Source: Streptomyces luomodiensis
GTDB taxonomy: Bacteria; Actinomycetota; Actinomycetes; Streptomycetales; Streptomycetaceae
Assembly: GCF_031679605.1 (NCBI RefSeq)
Contig: NZ_CP117522.1
Coordinates: 4,960,001-5,024,000 of the forward strand
Direction of reading: 5' to 3'
Length of the DNA: 64,000 nucleotides
Program-made: the position numbers and the translations under genes
The notes under the pieces: generated by a model
What the model saw: only the letters and a program-made list of their open reading frames with translations
Database searches by the model: none
What the model was told of the DNA's origin: nothing
In this document: positions 34,848-44,080 of the stretch, one piece after another
Numbering within the stretch: position 1 is the first letter of the stretch
Layout of the letters: each line of letters begins with the position of its first letter

Positions 34848-34905
34848 GGGTACAGCGCCGGAACCCCGGGAACGGCGCCGGGGTCCCGGGAACGGCGCCG
34901 GAGGC
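34848..34905. repeat. GC-rich 20-bp tandem repeat in the LLM/HAD divergent region
   Basis: Near-identical units around CCCGGGAACGGCGCCGG recur two to three times between 34848 and 34905, in the promoter region shared by the LLM oxidoreductase and HAD genes. Confidence 0.6.
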
Positions 34906-34960
34906 CGCAGCCGAGCACCGTCGCCTCACCGATGAGCGCATATGCGGGAGGATGGTTGCC

Positions 34961-35833
34961 GTGACTCCTGCGACCGAGCGGCCGAACACCCCGGCCACAG
35001 AGCCCTCCCGTCCCGCCCCGGCCCGGCCCCGGCTGATCGCCACCGACCTCGACGGCACCCTGCTGCGGGACGACAAGACGGTCTCCGACCGCACCGTCGC
35101 GGCGCTCGCGGCGGCCGAGCGGGCGGGCATCGAGGTGTTCTTCGTGACCGGCCGGCCGGCCCGCTGGATGGACGTCGTCAGCGCCCATGTGCACGGCCAC
35201 GGCCTGGCGATCTGCGCCAACGGCGCCGCCGTGGTCGATCTGCACCGGGGCGGGCTGCCGATCGAGGTCCGCCCGCTGGCCGCCGACCGAGCCCTCGCCG
35301 TGGTGGAGGTGCTGCGCGAAGCGGCTCCCGGCACGTCCTTCGCGATCGAGCGCAGCGGCGGAATCTTCTACGAACCGCAGTACCCGCCCTTCCACCTCGA
35401 CCCGGGCGCGATCGTCGCCCCCGCCGAGAAGCTGCTCCACGACGGTTTCGCCCACGCCGACACGCCGGTCCTCAAGCTGCTCGCCCACCACCCGGAGCTT
35501 GCGCCCGACGCCTTCCTCCAGCTGGCCCGCTCGGTGGCCGGGACGCACGGCGACTTCACCCGCTCCAGCCCGTCCGCCCTGCTGGAGGTCAGCGGTCGCG
35601 GGGTCAGCAAGGCCAGCACCCTGGCCCGGTGCTGTGCCGAGCGCGGGATATCCGCCGAGGAGGTCGTGGCGTTCGGGGACATGCCCAACGACCTGGAGAT
35701 GCTGATATGGGCGGGCACCTCGTACGCGATGGCCAACGCCCACCCGGATGTGCTCGCCGCGACCACCCACCGCACGGCGAGCAACACCGAGGACGGCGTC
35801 GCCGCGGTCATCGAGCGGTTCCTGGCGGGCTGA
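34961..35833 (+). CDS. Cof-type HAD hydrolase, paralogue of the one at 20258
   Basis: 290 residues. Motif I is ATDLDGTLL (about 28-36), motif II is VTGRPAR, and motif III/IV are the SKAST lysine and GDMPNDLEML. It shares the same order and the C-terminal SNTEDGVAAVIERF with the first HAD protein (SNTEDGIAVVLERL), so the two are clear paralogues about 14 kb apart. GTG 34961 is preferred because GGGAGG lies nine bases upstream, whereas the ATG at 34952 directly abuts that site. It is a single-gene unit ended by a hairpin. Confidence 0.9.
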   Translation: MTPATERPNTPATEPSRPAPARPRLIATDLDGTLLRDDKTVSDRTVAALAAAERAGIEVFFVTGRPARWMDVVSAHVHGHGLAICANGAAVVDLHRGGLPIEVRPLAADRALAVVEVLREAAPGTSFAIERSGGIFYEPQYPPFHLDPGAIVAPAEKLLHDGFAHADTPVLKLLAHHPELAPDAFLQLARSVAGTHGDFTRSSPSALLEVSGRGVSKASTLARCCAERGISAEEVVAFGDMPNDLEMLIWAGTSYAMANAHPDVLAATTHRTASNTEDGVAAVIERFLAG

Positions 35834-35856
35834 CCGACCGGGCGGAACAGCCGGAA

Positions 35857-35884
35857 CCGCCCCCGGCCACACGGCCCGGGGCGG
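35857..35884. terminator. Hairpin between the HAD and glycine-rich genes
   Basis: CCGCCCCCGGCC (35857-35868) and GGCCCGGGGCGG (35873-35884), one mismatch, 4-base loop, between convergent genes. Confidence 0.65.
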
Positions 35885-35914
35885 TCGGACGGCTGGGACT
35901 GCCAGAAGCTGGGA

Positions 35915-36778
35915 CTACCAGAAGACGACCAGGTAGCCGTTGCCACCGTTGGTGCCGTTGGCGCCCGAGGCCCCGGGGGTGCTGCCGGTGGGGCCACCCT
36001 GGCCACCGTCACCACCCGTGCTGCTGTTCAGCGGGGGCAGCTCCACGATGCCGTCGACCGCGTCGCCGCCCTCACCGCCGGCGGCGCCGTTCTCTCCGTT
36101 CTCACCGTTGCGGGTCACCACGGAGAAGCTGTTGCAAGTGGAACCGGTACCGCCTGAGCCGCCGGCGCCCGGGATACCCGCGGTGCTCCCGGTGGCACCC
36201 TGGCCGGCCTGGCCGGGGTGGCCGCCGGTGGCGGTGAGCTGGACGCCGCCGCCAGAGGCCAGGGTCGTCGAGGTCCCGGCCTGGCCGGCCTGCCCGGTCT
36301 GGCCGGGCCCACCAGTGGCCGGACCGCCGGCACCACCAGGACCACCCGGACCGCCGGCACCCAGGTCGACCGTGTAGGTGGTGAACGGCGTGACCGGGAT
36401 GACACACCAGACGAAGCCGCCGGAGCCACCGCCACCGCCGGTGCCGCCGGGGGCGGCGCCGGTGCTCGCCGTCGGAACGCTGGCGCCACCGCCACCGCCG
36501 CCACCGCCACCCGCTCCCCATGCCTGGATGTGCACCGAGGTGACGCCCGCGGGAGGCGTGAAGGTGCCGTCCGCGGTGAACTCCTGGATCCCGTGGATGA
36601 TGGACGGCGGCCTGGGGGGCTTCGGCCGGCCGCCAAGGCTCGTCGTGGCACTGTCATCCGCCGCGGCCACGGGGGACATGGTCAGGACCTGGCCGGTGAG
36701 GGCCGCCGCGGCGACGGTGGCGAAGAGGACCCGGCGGCGCGTCCGGGATCGCTTGGGAGTGGGACTGTGGCTGTTCAC
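35915..36778 (-). CDS. Secreted glycine-rich protein
   Basis: 287 residues. An Arg-rich n-region and hydrophobic stretch (about 14-40) form a signal peptide ending near VAAA. The N-terminal domain EFTADGTFTPPAGVTSVHIQAWGAGG matches the glycine-rich domain seen in phage tail and surface proteins. The rest is Gly-rich with GGPGG, GQAGQAG and NGENG repeats, two Cys (in WCVIPV and TCNSF), and a C-terminus ending YLVVFW. The GTG start has AGGAAG seven bases upstream. It probably forms an extracellular or wall-associated structural protein. No partner genes are adjacent and no exact family function is known. Confidence 0.78.
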   Translation of the reverse strand: MNSHSPTPKRSRTRRRVLFATVAAAALTGQVLTMSPVAAADDSATTSLGGRPKPPRPPSIIHGIQEFTADGTFTPPAGVTSVHIQAWGAGGGGGGGGGASVPTASTGAAPGGTGGGGGSGGFVWCVIPVTPFTTYTVDLGAGGPGGPGGAGGPATGGPGQTGQAGQAGTSTTLASGGGVQLTATGGHPGQAGQGATGSTAGIPGAGGSGGTGSTCNSFSVVTRNGENGENGAAGGEGGDAVDGIVELPPLNSSTGGDGGQGGPTGSTPGASGANGTNGGNGYLVVFW

Positions 36779-37319
36779 TTCATGACTTCCTTCCCCGCGG
36801 TCGGGCCAACAGCTGTCGCGGAGTGCGATGGGATACGGAGGACCGAACGGCCCGCGAGGCTCATCCCACCGTCGGTCACCACGGCCCGCATCCTGACGAG
36901 GTGATAGTTGGTACGCGCAGGTGAGGCGTTGGCCCGAGCGGGCGAGCAACAGCCGCCCCACCGAGGCATGTCGGCCATCCCACCGCGCCGCGCCTGCCGC
37001 CCTACGGCGGCCTGTCAGGCGGGGCGCGGAACCCCCCTCACAGCACCACGTCAGCCGCCCACGCGGCCTTGTCAGTGCCGCCACGGCGCGGGGCGACTCC
37101 CCCACAGGCGACGTCTCACCGTCCCCCCAGCGCCGGGTCAGCCACCCATGGCGCGCGTCAGCCCCCTCCGCCTCCGCAGCGACGTGTCAGCCTCTTCACA
37201 GGATCGCGTCAGCCCCCGCAACGCCACGTCACCCTGCTCCACAGCGCCGCGTCGGCCCCGTCTCCACCCACGGCACCGCGTCAGCCCGCCCCCTCATGGC
37301 ACCGCGCCAGCCCGCCCCC
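36779..37319. repeat. Intergenic region with a decayed GCGTCAGCC array
   Basis: 541 bp without a credible gene. From about 37020 to 37335 the element (G)CGTCAGCC recurs roughly ten times at 20-35 bp spacing. The clearest pair is CGCGTCAGCCCGCCCCCTCA and its variant CGCGCCAGCCCGCCCCCTCA at 37280-37330. The promoter of the glycine-rich gene lies at the left end. Confidence 0.55.
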
Positions 37320-39011
37320 TCACGGCACCGCGTCTGGCGCCCCCTCACCGCCCGGCAAGGGGGCCTCCCACACCACCGTCGTACCGCGCCCGCCTTCCCC
37401 GAGTCCGGGGCCGACGGTGCTCGCCCCGCCCAGCGCCTCCGCCCGCCGCACCAGGTTCGCCAGGCCGCTGCGCCGCCCGTCCTCGGGCACGCCCACCCCG
37501 TCGTCCGCGACCGTCAGCCGCACCCCCGGCCGCCCGTCCGCGAGCCGCGCGGTCGCGTCCACGACCACCTCGATCCGGTCCGCCCGTGCGTGCCGGAAGG
37601 CGTTGGACAGCGCCTCGCGCAGCGCCGCGACGAGATGGGCGCCGATCACCGTGCCGACCCGGGAGTCCACCGGGCCCACGAAGGTCAGGGACGGCTGGAA
37701 GCCCAGTGGTACGGCGGCCGTGCCGACCTCCCGCAGCACCCGGCCGCGCAGCCCGGCCGGTGCCTCCGGCGGGGCCTGTTGCAGCGCGAAGATCGCCGTG
37801 CGCACCTCCTGGACGGTGGCGCCCAGTTCCTCGACGGCCCGCTCGATCAGCTCCCGCACCTCCGGCGCGTCCACCCGGCGCTCCGCGCTCTCCAGCATCA
37901 TCCCGGTCGCGAAGAGCCGCTGGACGACGAGGTCGTGCAGATCGCGGGCGATCCGGTCGCGCTCCTCACGGACCGCGAGTCGCTCCCGGTCGCGCTGCGC
38001 CTCGGCGAGCACCAGCGCGACCGCGGTCTGGGCCGCGAACTGGGCGGCCAGGGCGCGCTCGGTGGCGGTGAACGGGCGGGCGCCGTGCTCACGCGGGACG
38101 GCCAGCACACCGAGCACCCGGTCCCCGCTGCTCAGCGGCAGCATCATGCTCGGCCCGTAGCGCCCCGGGAGGGTACTGAGCAGCGGATCGGCGGCCGGAT
38201 CGTCGATCCGGACCGGCCGCCCGGCCAGCAGCCTCGGTACGGCCGGGGCGCGGGCCGGGAGCACCGCGCCGAGCAGCGCGGACGGCTCCCCGGCGGCCAC
38301 CGCCGCGACCTTCAGCCCGCCGCCGTCCTCCGGCAGCAGCACGATCCCCGCCGCCGCGTCCGCGAGTTCCCGGGCCTTCTCGGCGATCACGGTCGGCCCG
38401 TCCTCGGCGGCGCCGGACAGCAGTGCGTGGGTGACCGCCACCGATCCCTCGATCCAGCGCTCGCGCTGCCGGGTGGCCCCCTGGACGCGGGTGTGGCCGA
38501 TGGCGATCCCCGCCTCGGTCGCCAGCACCTCGACCAGATGGCGATCGGACGCGGTGAACGGACCGCCGCCGCGTTTCCCGGCCAGACAGAGGATGCCGAA
38601 GGTCTCCTCCCCGACCCGGAGGGGGACGGAGAGATACCCGCCCGGCGGCCGGGGAGCCCGGGGGGCCGCCGGCGCTCCGGCCCGCCGCTCGTCGGCGAGC
38701 AGCGCCGCACACCGCTCCCGGTCGGCCTCGGTCGCGCCGTATGTGACCACATCGGCCAGACCCCGCTCCCCGGCGGCGTCCCCACCGGGGTCGTGCACCC
38801 CGATCGCGGCACGTCGGGCACCCACCAGCTCGGCCGCGGTACGGACGATCCGGTCGAGGACGGTGTGCGGGTCCGGCCCGGTACCGAGGGAGCGCATCGC
38901 CTCCAGCAGCCGCGGCAGCCGCGCCGTGAGCTCGGTGGACAGCCCCCGCAGACCGCGGGTCGCCTCCGCGGCCATATCCAGGGGGTCGGGGGAGGGAGCA
39001 GCGGCCGCCAT
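37320..39011 (-). CDS. GAF-domain sensor histidine kinase (DevS/NreB type)
   Basis: 563 residues. Two GAF domains (about 45-175 and 195-335) precede a HisKA_3 dimerisation segment with phospho-acceptor His359 (RIARDLHDLVVQRLF) and a HATPase_c domain (REALSNAFRHA, DDGVGVP, GLANLVRRAEALGG). Related DevS/DosT kinases sense O2/NO/redox through heme in the first GAF; heme binding here is unproven. No membrane segment, so cytosolic. No response-regulator gene is adjacent, so it is an orphan kinase. It lies immediately downstream of the low-oxygen cyd operon. The start ATG 39011 has a weak site; an in-frame start 15 codons upstream is possible. Confidence 0.9.
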   Translation of the reverse strand: MAAAAPSPDPLDMAAEATRGLRGLSTELTARLPRLLEAMRSLGTGPDPHTVLDRIVRTAAELVGARRAAIGVHDPGGDAAGERGLADVVTYGATEADRERCAALLADERRAGAPAAPRAPRPPGGYLSVPLRVGEETFGILCLAGKRGGGPFTASDRHLVEVLATEAGIAIGHTRVQGATRQRERWIEGSVAVTHALLSGAAEDGPTVIAEKARELADAAAGIVLLPEDGGGLKVAAVAAGEPSALLGAVLPARAPAVPRLLAGRPVRIDDPAADPLLSTLPGRYGPSMMLPLSSGDRVLGVLAVPREHGARPFTATERALAAQFAAQTAVALVLAEAQRDRERLAVREERDRIARDLHDLVVQRLFATGMMLESAERRVDAPEVRELIERAVEELGATVQEVRTAIFALQQAPPEAPAGLRGRVLREVGTAAVPLGFQPSLTFVGPVDSRVGTVIGAHLVAALREALSNAFRHARADRIEVVVDATARLADGRPGVRLTVADDGVGVPEDGRRSGLANLVRRAEALGGASTVGPGLGEGGRGTTVVWEAPLPGGEGAPDAVP

Positions 39012-39137
39012 GCCGTCGAGCCTAGTGAGTACCGCGGGCGAACGCTCTGCCCGCACCGGGACCCCGCTCAGGGCCGTCGCACGCCAGGACCGCCTAGCGC
39101 CCTACTCGCGTGAACCCGCCGCAGGGCACGCCCCCAG

Positions 39138-39197
39138 CCAGGACACGTGTCACGGAGCGCCGCACGCCAAGGACCCGTCTCACGGAGCGCCGCACGC
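39138..39197. repeat. Two-copy 30-bp tandem repeat between cydCD and the kinase gene
   Basis: TCACGGAGCGCCGCACGC occurs at 39150-39167 and 39180-39197 with similar flanks (AGGAC before each), giving a 30-bp period. Confidence 0.75.
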
Positions 39198-39233
39198 TGA
39201 GAACCTCAGGGGCGCCGCAGCCCGGCCCCCGCC

Positions 39234-42200
39234 TCACGCGGCGCCCAGGTGCCCCGCGACCGCCAGGGTGCCGACGCCGTCCTCCGCCGCCTCGCGTTCC
39301 AGCATCCGGCGGAACGGACCGTCGGCCGAGGCCAGGTCCTGGTAGGTGCCGCGCTGTACGGCCCGGCCCCCGTCGAGCACGATCACCTCGTCGACCGCGT
39401 CGAGGCCCGCCAGCCGGTGCGTGATCAGGACGGTGGTGCGCCCCCGGGTCGCCGACAGCAGGTCGGCCGTGAGCGCGTCGGCCGTGGGCAGGTCCAGATG
39501 CTCGGCGGGTTCGTCCAGCACCAGCACCGGGAAGTCCGCCAGCAGCGCGCGGGCCAGCGCCAGCCGCTGTCGCTGGCCGCCGGAGAGCCGCGCCCCCTGC
39601 TCGCCCACGAGCGTGTCCAGACCGTCCGGCAGCCCGTCCACCCAGTCCAGCAGCCGGGCCGCGGCCAGCGCCGCGCGAAGCTCGTCCTCGGTCGCGGCGG
39701 GGCGCGCCAGCCGCAGGTTCTCGCGCAGCGAGCTGTCGAAGACATGGGCGTCCTGGGCGCACAGGCCGACGAGGCGGCGCACCTCGTCCCCGTCCAGGGC
39801 GGCGGCGTTCCGGCCGGCCAGGGTGTAGGTGCCGCCGTCGGCGTCCAGGAACCGGAGCAGCACCTGGGCGAGGGTGGTCTTACCGGCCCCCGACGGGCCC
39901 ACGACCGCGACCCTGCGCCCCGGGCGCAGCTCCAGGCCGAATCCGTCCAGGGCGGGGGCGGACTGCCCGGAGTAGCGCGCGGTGATCCCGCGCAGCACCA
40001 GCGGATACGGGGCGTCGGGTGCCTTCTCGCGCCGCGCCTCGTCGGGCTCGCGCACCGGAAGCGGCTCGTCCATCACCTCGTACACCCGCTCCGCGGCCCG
40101 CCGCACCCGCTGCCGGTGCTGCACCGCGAGTGGCAGCCCCGCGACGGCCTCGAAGGCGGCGAGCGGGGTCAGCACCACGACCGCCAGCCACACCCCGTGG
40201 ATCCGGCCGTCCGCCACGGCCGGCACCCCCAGCCACGCCGCGGCCGCCACGGTCAGCCCGCAGACCAGCGCGGACAGCCCGGCGCCCGCGCCGGTGGCGG
40301 CCGCCGCCCGCCGGGCGATCCGGGTGAGCACCCCGTCGGCCCGGCGCACCGCGTCCAGCCGGCGCGGCAGCGCGCCCGCGACGGTCAACTCAGCGGTTCC
40401 CGCGAGCAGGTCGACGACCTGCGCCGACAGGGCACCGCGCGCCGGTGCCAGCCGGCGCTCCGCCCGCCGCGCGACCGCCCCGGACACGGCGGGCACCACG
40501 ACCCCCGCCACCAGCAGCCCCGCCGCCAGTACGGCCCCGGCCTCGGGCAGCACCCAGGTGAGGAACCCCACCGAGGCCACGCCGACGGTCAGCGCGCTGC
40601 CCACGGGCAGCAGCCAGCGCAGGAAGTAGTCCTGGACGGTGTCCACATCGGCCACCAGCCGGGACAGCAGATCGCCGCGGCGCGTCCGGCCGAGCCCCGC
40701 GGGCGCGAGCCGCTCCAGCCTCCGGTAGACGGCGACCCGCAGTTCGGCCAGCACCCGTAGCACGGCGTCGTGCGAGACGAGGCGCTCGGCGTAGCGGAAG
40801 GCGGCCCGGCCGATCCCGAACGCCCGGGTCGCGGTGACCGCCACCATCAGATAGAGCACGGGCGGCTGCTGCGCGGCCCGCGAGATCAGCCATCCGGAGA
40901 CGGCCATCAGCCCGACCGCGCTCAGCAGGGCGAGGCTCCCGAGCAGCAGCGCCAGCCCGAACCGTCCGCGCCACCCCCGCGCCGTACCGCGCACCCGCGC
41001 GAGCGCGCCTCGCGACGCACCCCGCCGTGCCCGCGCGGCGGGGCCGTGCGGCACGGTCCGGCCCGTGGCGTCAGGCCCGGTCCGCGCCTCACCCGGCCGT
41101 CCACCGGGGCCGGTGTCCGCCGTCGCCTCGTGCGCGGCACCCGACACGGCCACCGGCACCCGCCCCGGGCCCGACCGCTCCGGCCCTGACCGCTCCGAGC
41201 CCGACCGCTCCAGCTCCGGACCCGCCGCCTCCGGCCCGGATACCCGCGCCTGGGCCCGCGGGTGCCCACCCGCACACGCGACGGGCACGCAAACGGCATC
41301 CCCACCAGAGGCAGCAGCCCCAGAGACAGCGGACCCACAGGCAGCGGACCCAGAGGCAACAGCCCCAAGGCCAGCAGCCCCAGAGACGCCACCCGTCCCC
41401 GGAAGGCGCAGCACCCGGTCGGCCAACGGCAGCAGCGCCGGGCGGTGGACCACCAGCAGCACCGTGCGGCCCTCGGCCAGCCGCCGCACCGCCTCGACGA
41501 CCGACGCCTCCGTCTCGCCGTCGAGGTTCGCCGTGGGCTCGTCCAGCAGCAGCACCGGCCGGTCGGCCAGGAAGGCGCGCGCCAGGGCGATCCGCTGCCG
41601 CTGGCCCGCGGACAGCCCCGCGCCCATCTCGCCGAGCCGGGTCTCGATCCCGTCCGGCAGCGCGGAGACGAAGCGATACGCGTCCGCGTCCCGCAGGGCG
41701 GTCCGTACCGCCTCGTCATCGGCGTCCGGCCGGGCCAGCCGGACGTTCTCCGCGATCGTCCCGGCGAAGAGATACGGGCGCTGGGGCACCCAGGCGATCT
41801 GGCGTCGCCAGCTCTCCGGGTCCAGCGCGGCCAGGTCCAGTCCCCCGATCAGCACCCGGCCCTCGTCCGGCGCCGCGAAGCCCAGCACGGCGTCCAGCAG
41901 CGTCGACTTCCCGGCGCCGCTGGGCCCCACGACGGCCACCGTCTCCCCGGGGCGGATCTCGAACGAGGTCCGGGCGAGGGACGGTTCCGTACGCCCGGGG
42001 TGGCGGACCACCAGCCCGTCCAGCGTGAGCGCGGCGGACCGGGCGTCGGGGGCGGACACACCTCCCCTGTGCGCGGGTTCGCGCTCCAGCACCGCGAACA
42101 CCTCGTCCGCCGCCGCCAGCCCCTCCGCCGCCGCGTGGTACTGCGCGCCCACCTGCCGTAGCGGCAGATACGCCTCGGGCGCCAGTACCAGCACCACCAG

Positions 42201-43040
42201 CCCGGTGAAGAGGTCCATCTCACCGCGTACCAGCCGCATCCCGATGTCGACCGCGACCAGCGCGACCGACACCGTGGAGAGCAGCTCCAGGGCGAAGGAG
42301 GACAGAAAGGCCAGCCGCAGCGTCTTGAGCGTGGCCCGCCGGTAGTCGCCCGTGATGGCACGGATCGAAGCGGCCTGGGCCTTGGCCCGGCCGAAGACCT
42401 TGAGGGTCGGCAGTCCGGCGACGACGTCGAGGAAGTGCCCGGACAGCCGGGCCAGCAGCCGCCACTGACGGTCCATCCGGGACTGGGTGGCCCAGCCGAT
42501 GAGCGCCATGAACAGCGGGATCAGCGGCAGCGTGACGACGATGATCAGCGCCGAGACCCAGTCCGCGGTGACGATGCGGGCGAGCACCGCCACCGGCACC
42601 ACCACGGCCAGCCCCAGCTGCGGCAGATAGCGCGCGAAGTAGTCGTCCAGCGCGTCGATGCCCCGGGTGGCGAGGGTGGTGAGCGCACCGGTCCGCTGGG
42701 AGTCCAGCCAGCTCGGCCCCAGCCGCACCGCCCGCTCCAGCAGTCGCAGCCGCAGCTCCGACTTGACCGCCGCACTCGCCCGATGGGCGGCCAGCTCGGT
42801 CAGCCAGGAGACGACCGCCCGGCCGACGGCGACCAGCGCCAGCAGCCCCAGCGGAAGCATCAGCGCCCGTACGCCGTCGCCCCGCTGGAAGGCACCCACC
42901 ACGATCTCGGCGATCAGCATCGCCTGCGCGATGACCAGTCCCGCTCCGGCCAGGCCCAGCGCCACGGAGGCGGCCAGGAAGAAACGGGTGGCTCGTGCGT
43001 GGCGCAGCAGCCGGGGGTCGATTGGTTTCACGTGAAACAC
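39234..43040 (-). CDS. cydCD: CydCD fused ABC exporter for cytochrome bd assembly
   Basis: 1268 residues, a head-to-tail fusion of the two half-transporters CydD and CydC, as usual in Streptomyces. First half: six helices (to about 320), Walker A GPSGAGKST at 372-380, signature LSAGQRQ, Walker B VLLLDEPTAN. A 110-residue Ser/Gly/Pro/Glu-rich linker (GSERSGPERSG) joins it to the second half, with six helices, Walker A GPSGAGKTT, signature LSGGQRQ and Walker B LVLDEPAEH. CydDC exports thiols (Cys/glutathione-type) needed for bd-oxidase maturation. It starts at GTG 43040, inside which lies a perfect parS. It is 16 bp downstream of cydB. Confidence 0.95.
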   Translation of the reverse strand: MFHVKPIDPRLLRHARATRFFLAASVALGLAGAGLVIAQAMLIAEIVVGAFQRGDGVRALMLPLGLLALVAVGRAVVSWLTELAAHRASAAVKSELRLRLLERAVRLGPSWLDSQRTGALTTLATRGIDALDDYFARYLPQLGLAVVVPVAVLARIVTADWVSALIIVVTLPLIPLFMALIGWATQSRMDRQWRLLARLSGHFLDVVAGLPTLKVFGRAKAQAASIRAITGDYRRATLKTLRLAFLSSFALELLSTVSVALVAVDIGMRLVRGEMDLFTGLVVLVLAPEAYLPLRQVGAQYHAAAEGLAAADEVFAVLEREPAHRGGVSAPDARSAALTLDGLVVRHPGRTEPSLARTSFEIRPGETVAVVGPSGAGKSTLLDAVLGFAAPDEGRVLIGGLDLAALDPESWRRQIAWVPQRPYLFAGTIAENVRLARPDADDEAVRTALRDADAYRFVSALPDGIETRLGEMGAGLSAGQRQRIALARAFLADRPVLLLDEPTANLDGETEASVVEAVRRLAEGRTVLLVVHRPALLPLADRVLRLPGTGGVSGAAGLGAVASGSAACGSAVSGAAASGGDAVCVPVACAGGHPRAQARVSGPEAAGPELERSGSERSGPERSGPGRVPVAVSGAAHEATADTGPGGRPGEARTGPDATGRTVPHGPAARARRGASRGALARVRGTARGWRGRFGLALLLGSLALLSAVGLMAVSGWLISRAAQQPPVLYLMVAVTATRAFGIGRAAFRYAERLVSHDAVLRVLAELRVAVYRRLERLAPAGLGRTRRGDLLSRLVADVDTVQDYFLRWLLPVGSALTVGVASVGFLTWVLPEAGAVLAAGLLVAGVVVPAVSGAVARRAERRLAPARGALSAQVVDLLAGTAELTVAGALPRRLDAVRRADGVLTRIARRAAAATGAGAGLSALVCGLTVAAAAWLGVPAVADGRIHGVWLAVVVLTPLAAFEAVAGLPLAVQHRQRVRRAAERVYEVMDEPLPVREPDEARREKAPDAPYPLVLRGITARYSGQSAPALDGFGLELRPGRRVAVVGPSGAGKTTLAQVLLRFLDADGGTYTLAGRNAAALDGDEVRRLVGLCAQDAHVFDSSLRENLRLARPAATEDELRAALAAARLLDWVDGLPDGLDTLVGEQGARLSGGQRQRLALARALLADFPVLVLDEPAEHLDLPTADALTADLLSATRGRTTVLITHRLAGLDAVDEVIVLDGGRAVQRGTYQDLASADGPFRRMLEREAAEDGVGTLAVAGHLGAA
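43025..43038. promoter_or_regulatory. parS site (ParB binding)
   Basis: GTTTCACGTGAAAC is a perfect match to the 14-bp palindromic Streptomyces parS. It covers codons 1-6 of cydCD (encoding FHVK), as expected for an oriC-proximal region. Confidence 0.92.
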
Positions 43041-43056
43041 ACCATCCAGCGAGCGC

Positions 43057-44064
43057 TCAGTGCCCGGCCGGCTCGGGGATGTGGTGGGTGCCGATCCGCT
43101 TGCGGAAGACCCAGTACGTCCACGCCTGGTACGCCATGATCAGCGGCGTCATGATGCCCGCGACCCAGGTCATGATCTTGAGCGTATAGGGGCTGGAGGC
43201 CGCGTTCGCCGCCGTCAGGCTCCACGCCGGGTCCAGCGAGGAGGGCATCACCTCGGGGAAGAGGGCGAGGAAGAGCATCGCGACGGCCGCCGCGATGGCC
43301 ACCCCGGACAGCGCGAACGCCCAGCCCTCACGCCCCCGCTGGTTCATGATCAGCGCCACCGCCAGCGCCAGGACGGCGAGGACGACCGCCACCAGACTGC
43401 GGGCGTTCCCGCTGTCGCTCTGCGTCCAGACCAGGAACGGCACCGAGACCACGACGGTGGCCAGCCCGAGCCCGGTCGCGCACCGCCGGGCCCGCACCCG
43501 GATGTCCCCGACCGTCTTGAGTGCGGCGAAGACGGCGCCGTGGAAGGTGAACAGCACCAGCGTGACCGCCCCGCCCAGCAGGGCGTACGGCGTGAACAGG
43601 TCCGTCGGACCGCCCGCGTAGTTCCCGTCCCGGCCGATCGGCACCCCGTGCACCAGAGCGGCGAAGATCGCTCCCCAGAGGAACGCGGGCAGCAGCGAGC
43701 ACCAGAAGATCACATGTTCCCAGTTGCGCTGCCAGCGGTCCTCGGGGCGCTTGTGCCGGTACTCGAAGGCCACACCGCGCAGGATCAGGCAGACCAGGAT
43801 GGCCAGCAGCGGCAGGTAGAAGCCGCTGAAGAGCGTCGCGTACCAGTCGGGGAAGGCCGCGAAGGTCGCCCCGCCCGCCGTGATCAGCCAGACCTCGTTG
43901 CCGTCCCACACCGGCCCGATCGTGTTGATCAGGACCCGGCGCTCGGTGCGGTCGCGGGCGAGCAGCTTGGTCAGTACGCCGATGCCGAAGTCGAAGCCCT
44001 CCAGGAAGAAGTAGCCCGTCCACAGGAAGGCGATCAGCAGGAACCAGAAGTCGTGAAGGTGCAT
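43057..44064 (-). CDS. cydB: Cytochrome bd ubiquinol/menaquinol oxidase subunit II
   Basis: 335 residues, nine predicted helices, CydB family. The opening HLHDFWFLLIAFLWTGYFFLEGFDFGIGVL and GPVWDGNEVWLITAGGATFAAFP (about 52-74) are family hallmarks. It forms the structural partner of CydA in the membrane terminal oxidase that works at low oxygen. GGAGAGG precedes the ATG; cydA ends 16 bp upstream and cydCD begins 16 bp downstream, so the three form one operon. Confidence 0.97.
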   Translation of the reverse strand: MHLHDFWFLLIAFLWTGYFFLEGFDFGIGVLTKLLARDRTERRVLINTIGPVWDGNEVWLITAGGATFAAFPDWYATLFSGFYLPLLAILVCLILRGVAFEYRHKRPEDRWQRNWEHVIFWCSLLPAFLWGAIFAALVHGVPIGRDGNYAGGPTDLFTPYALLGGAVTLVLFTFHGAVFAALKTVGDIRVRARRCATGLGLATVVVSVPFLVWTQSDSGNARSLVAVVLAVLALAVALIMNQRGREGWAFALSGVAIAAAVAMLFLALFPEVMPSSLDPAWSLTAANAASSPYTLKIMTWVAGIMTPLIMAYQAWTYWVFRKRIGTHHIPEPAGH

Positions 44065-44080
44065 GATCCTCTCCGGGCCG

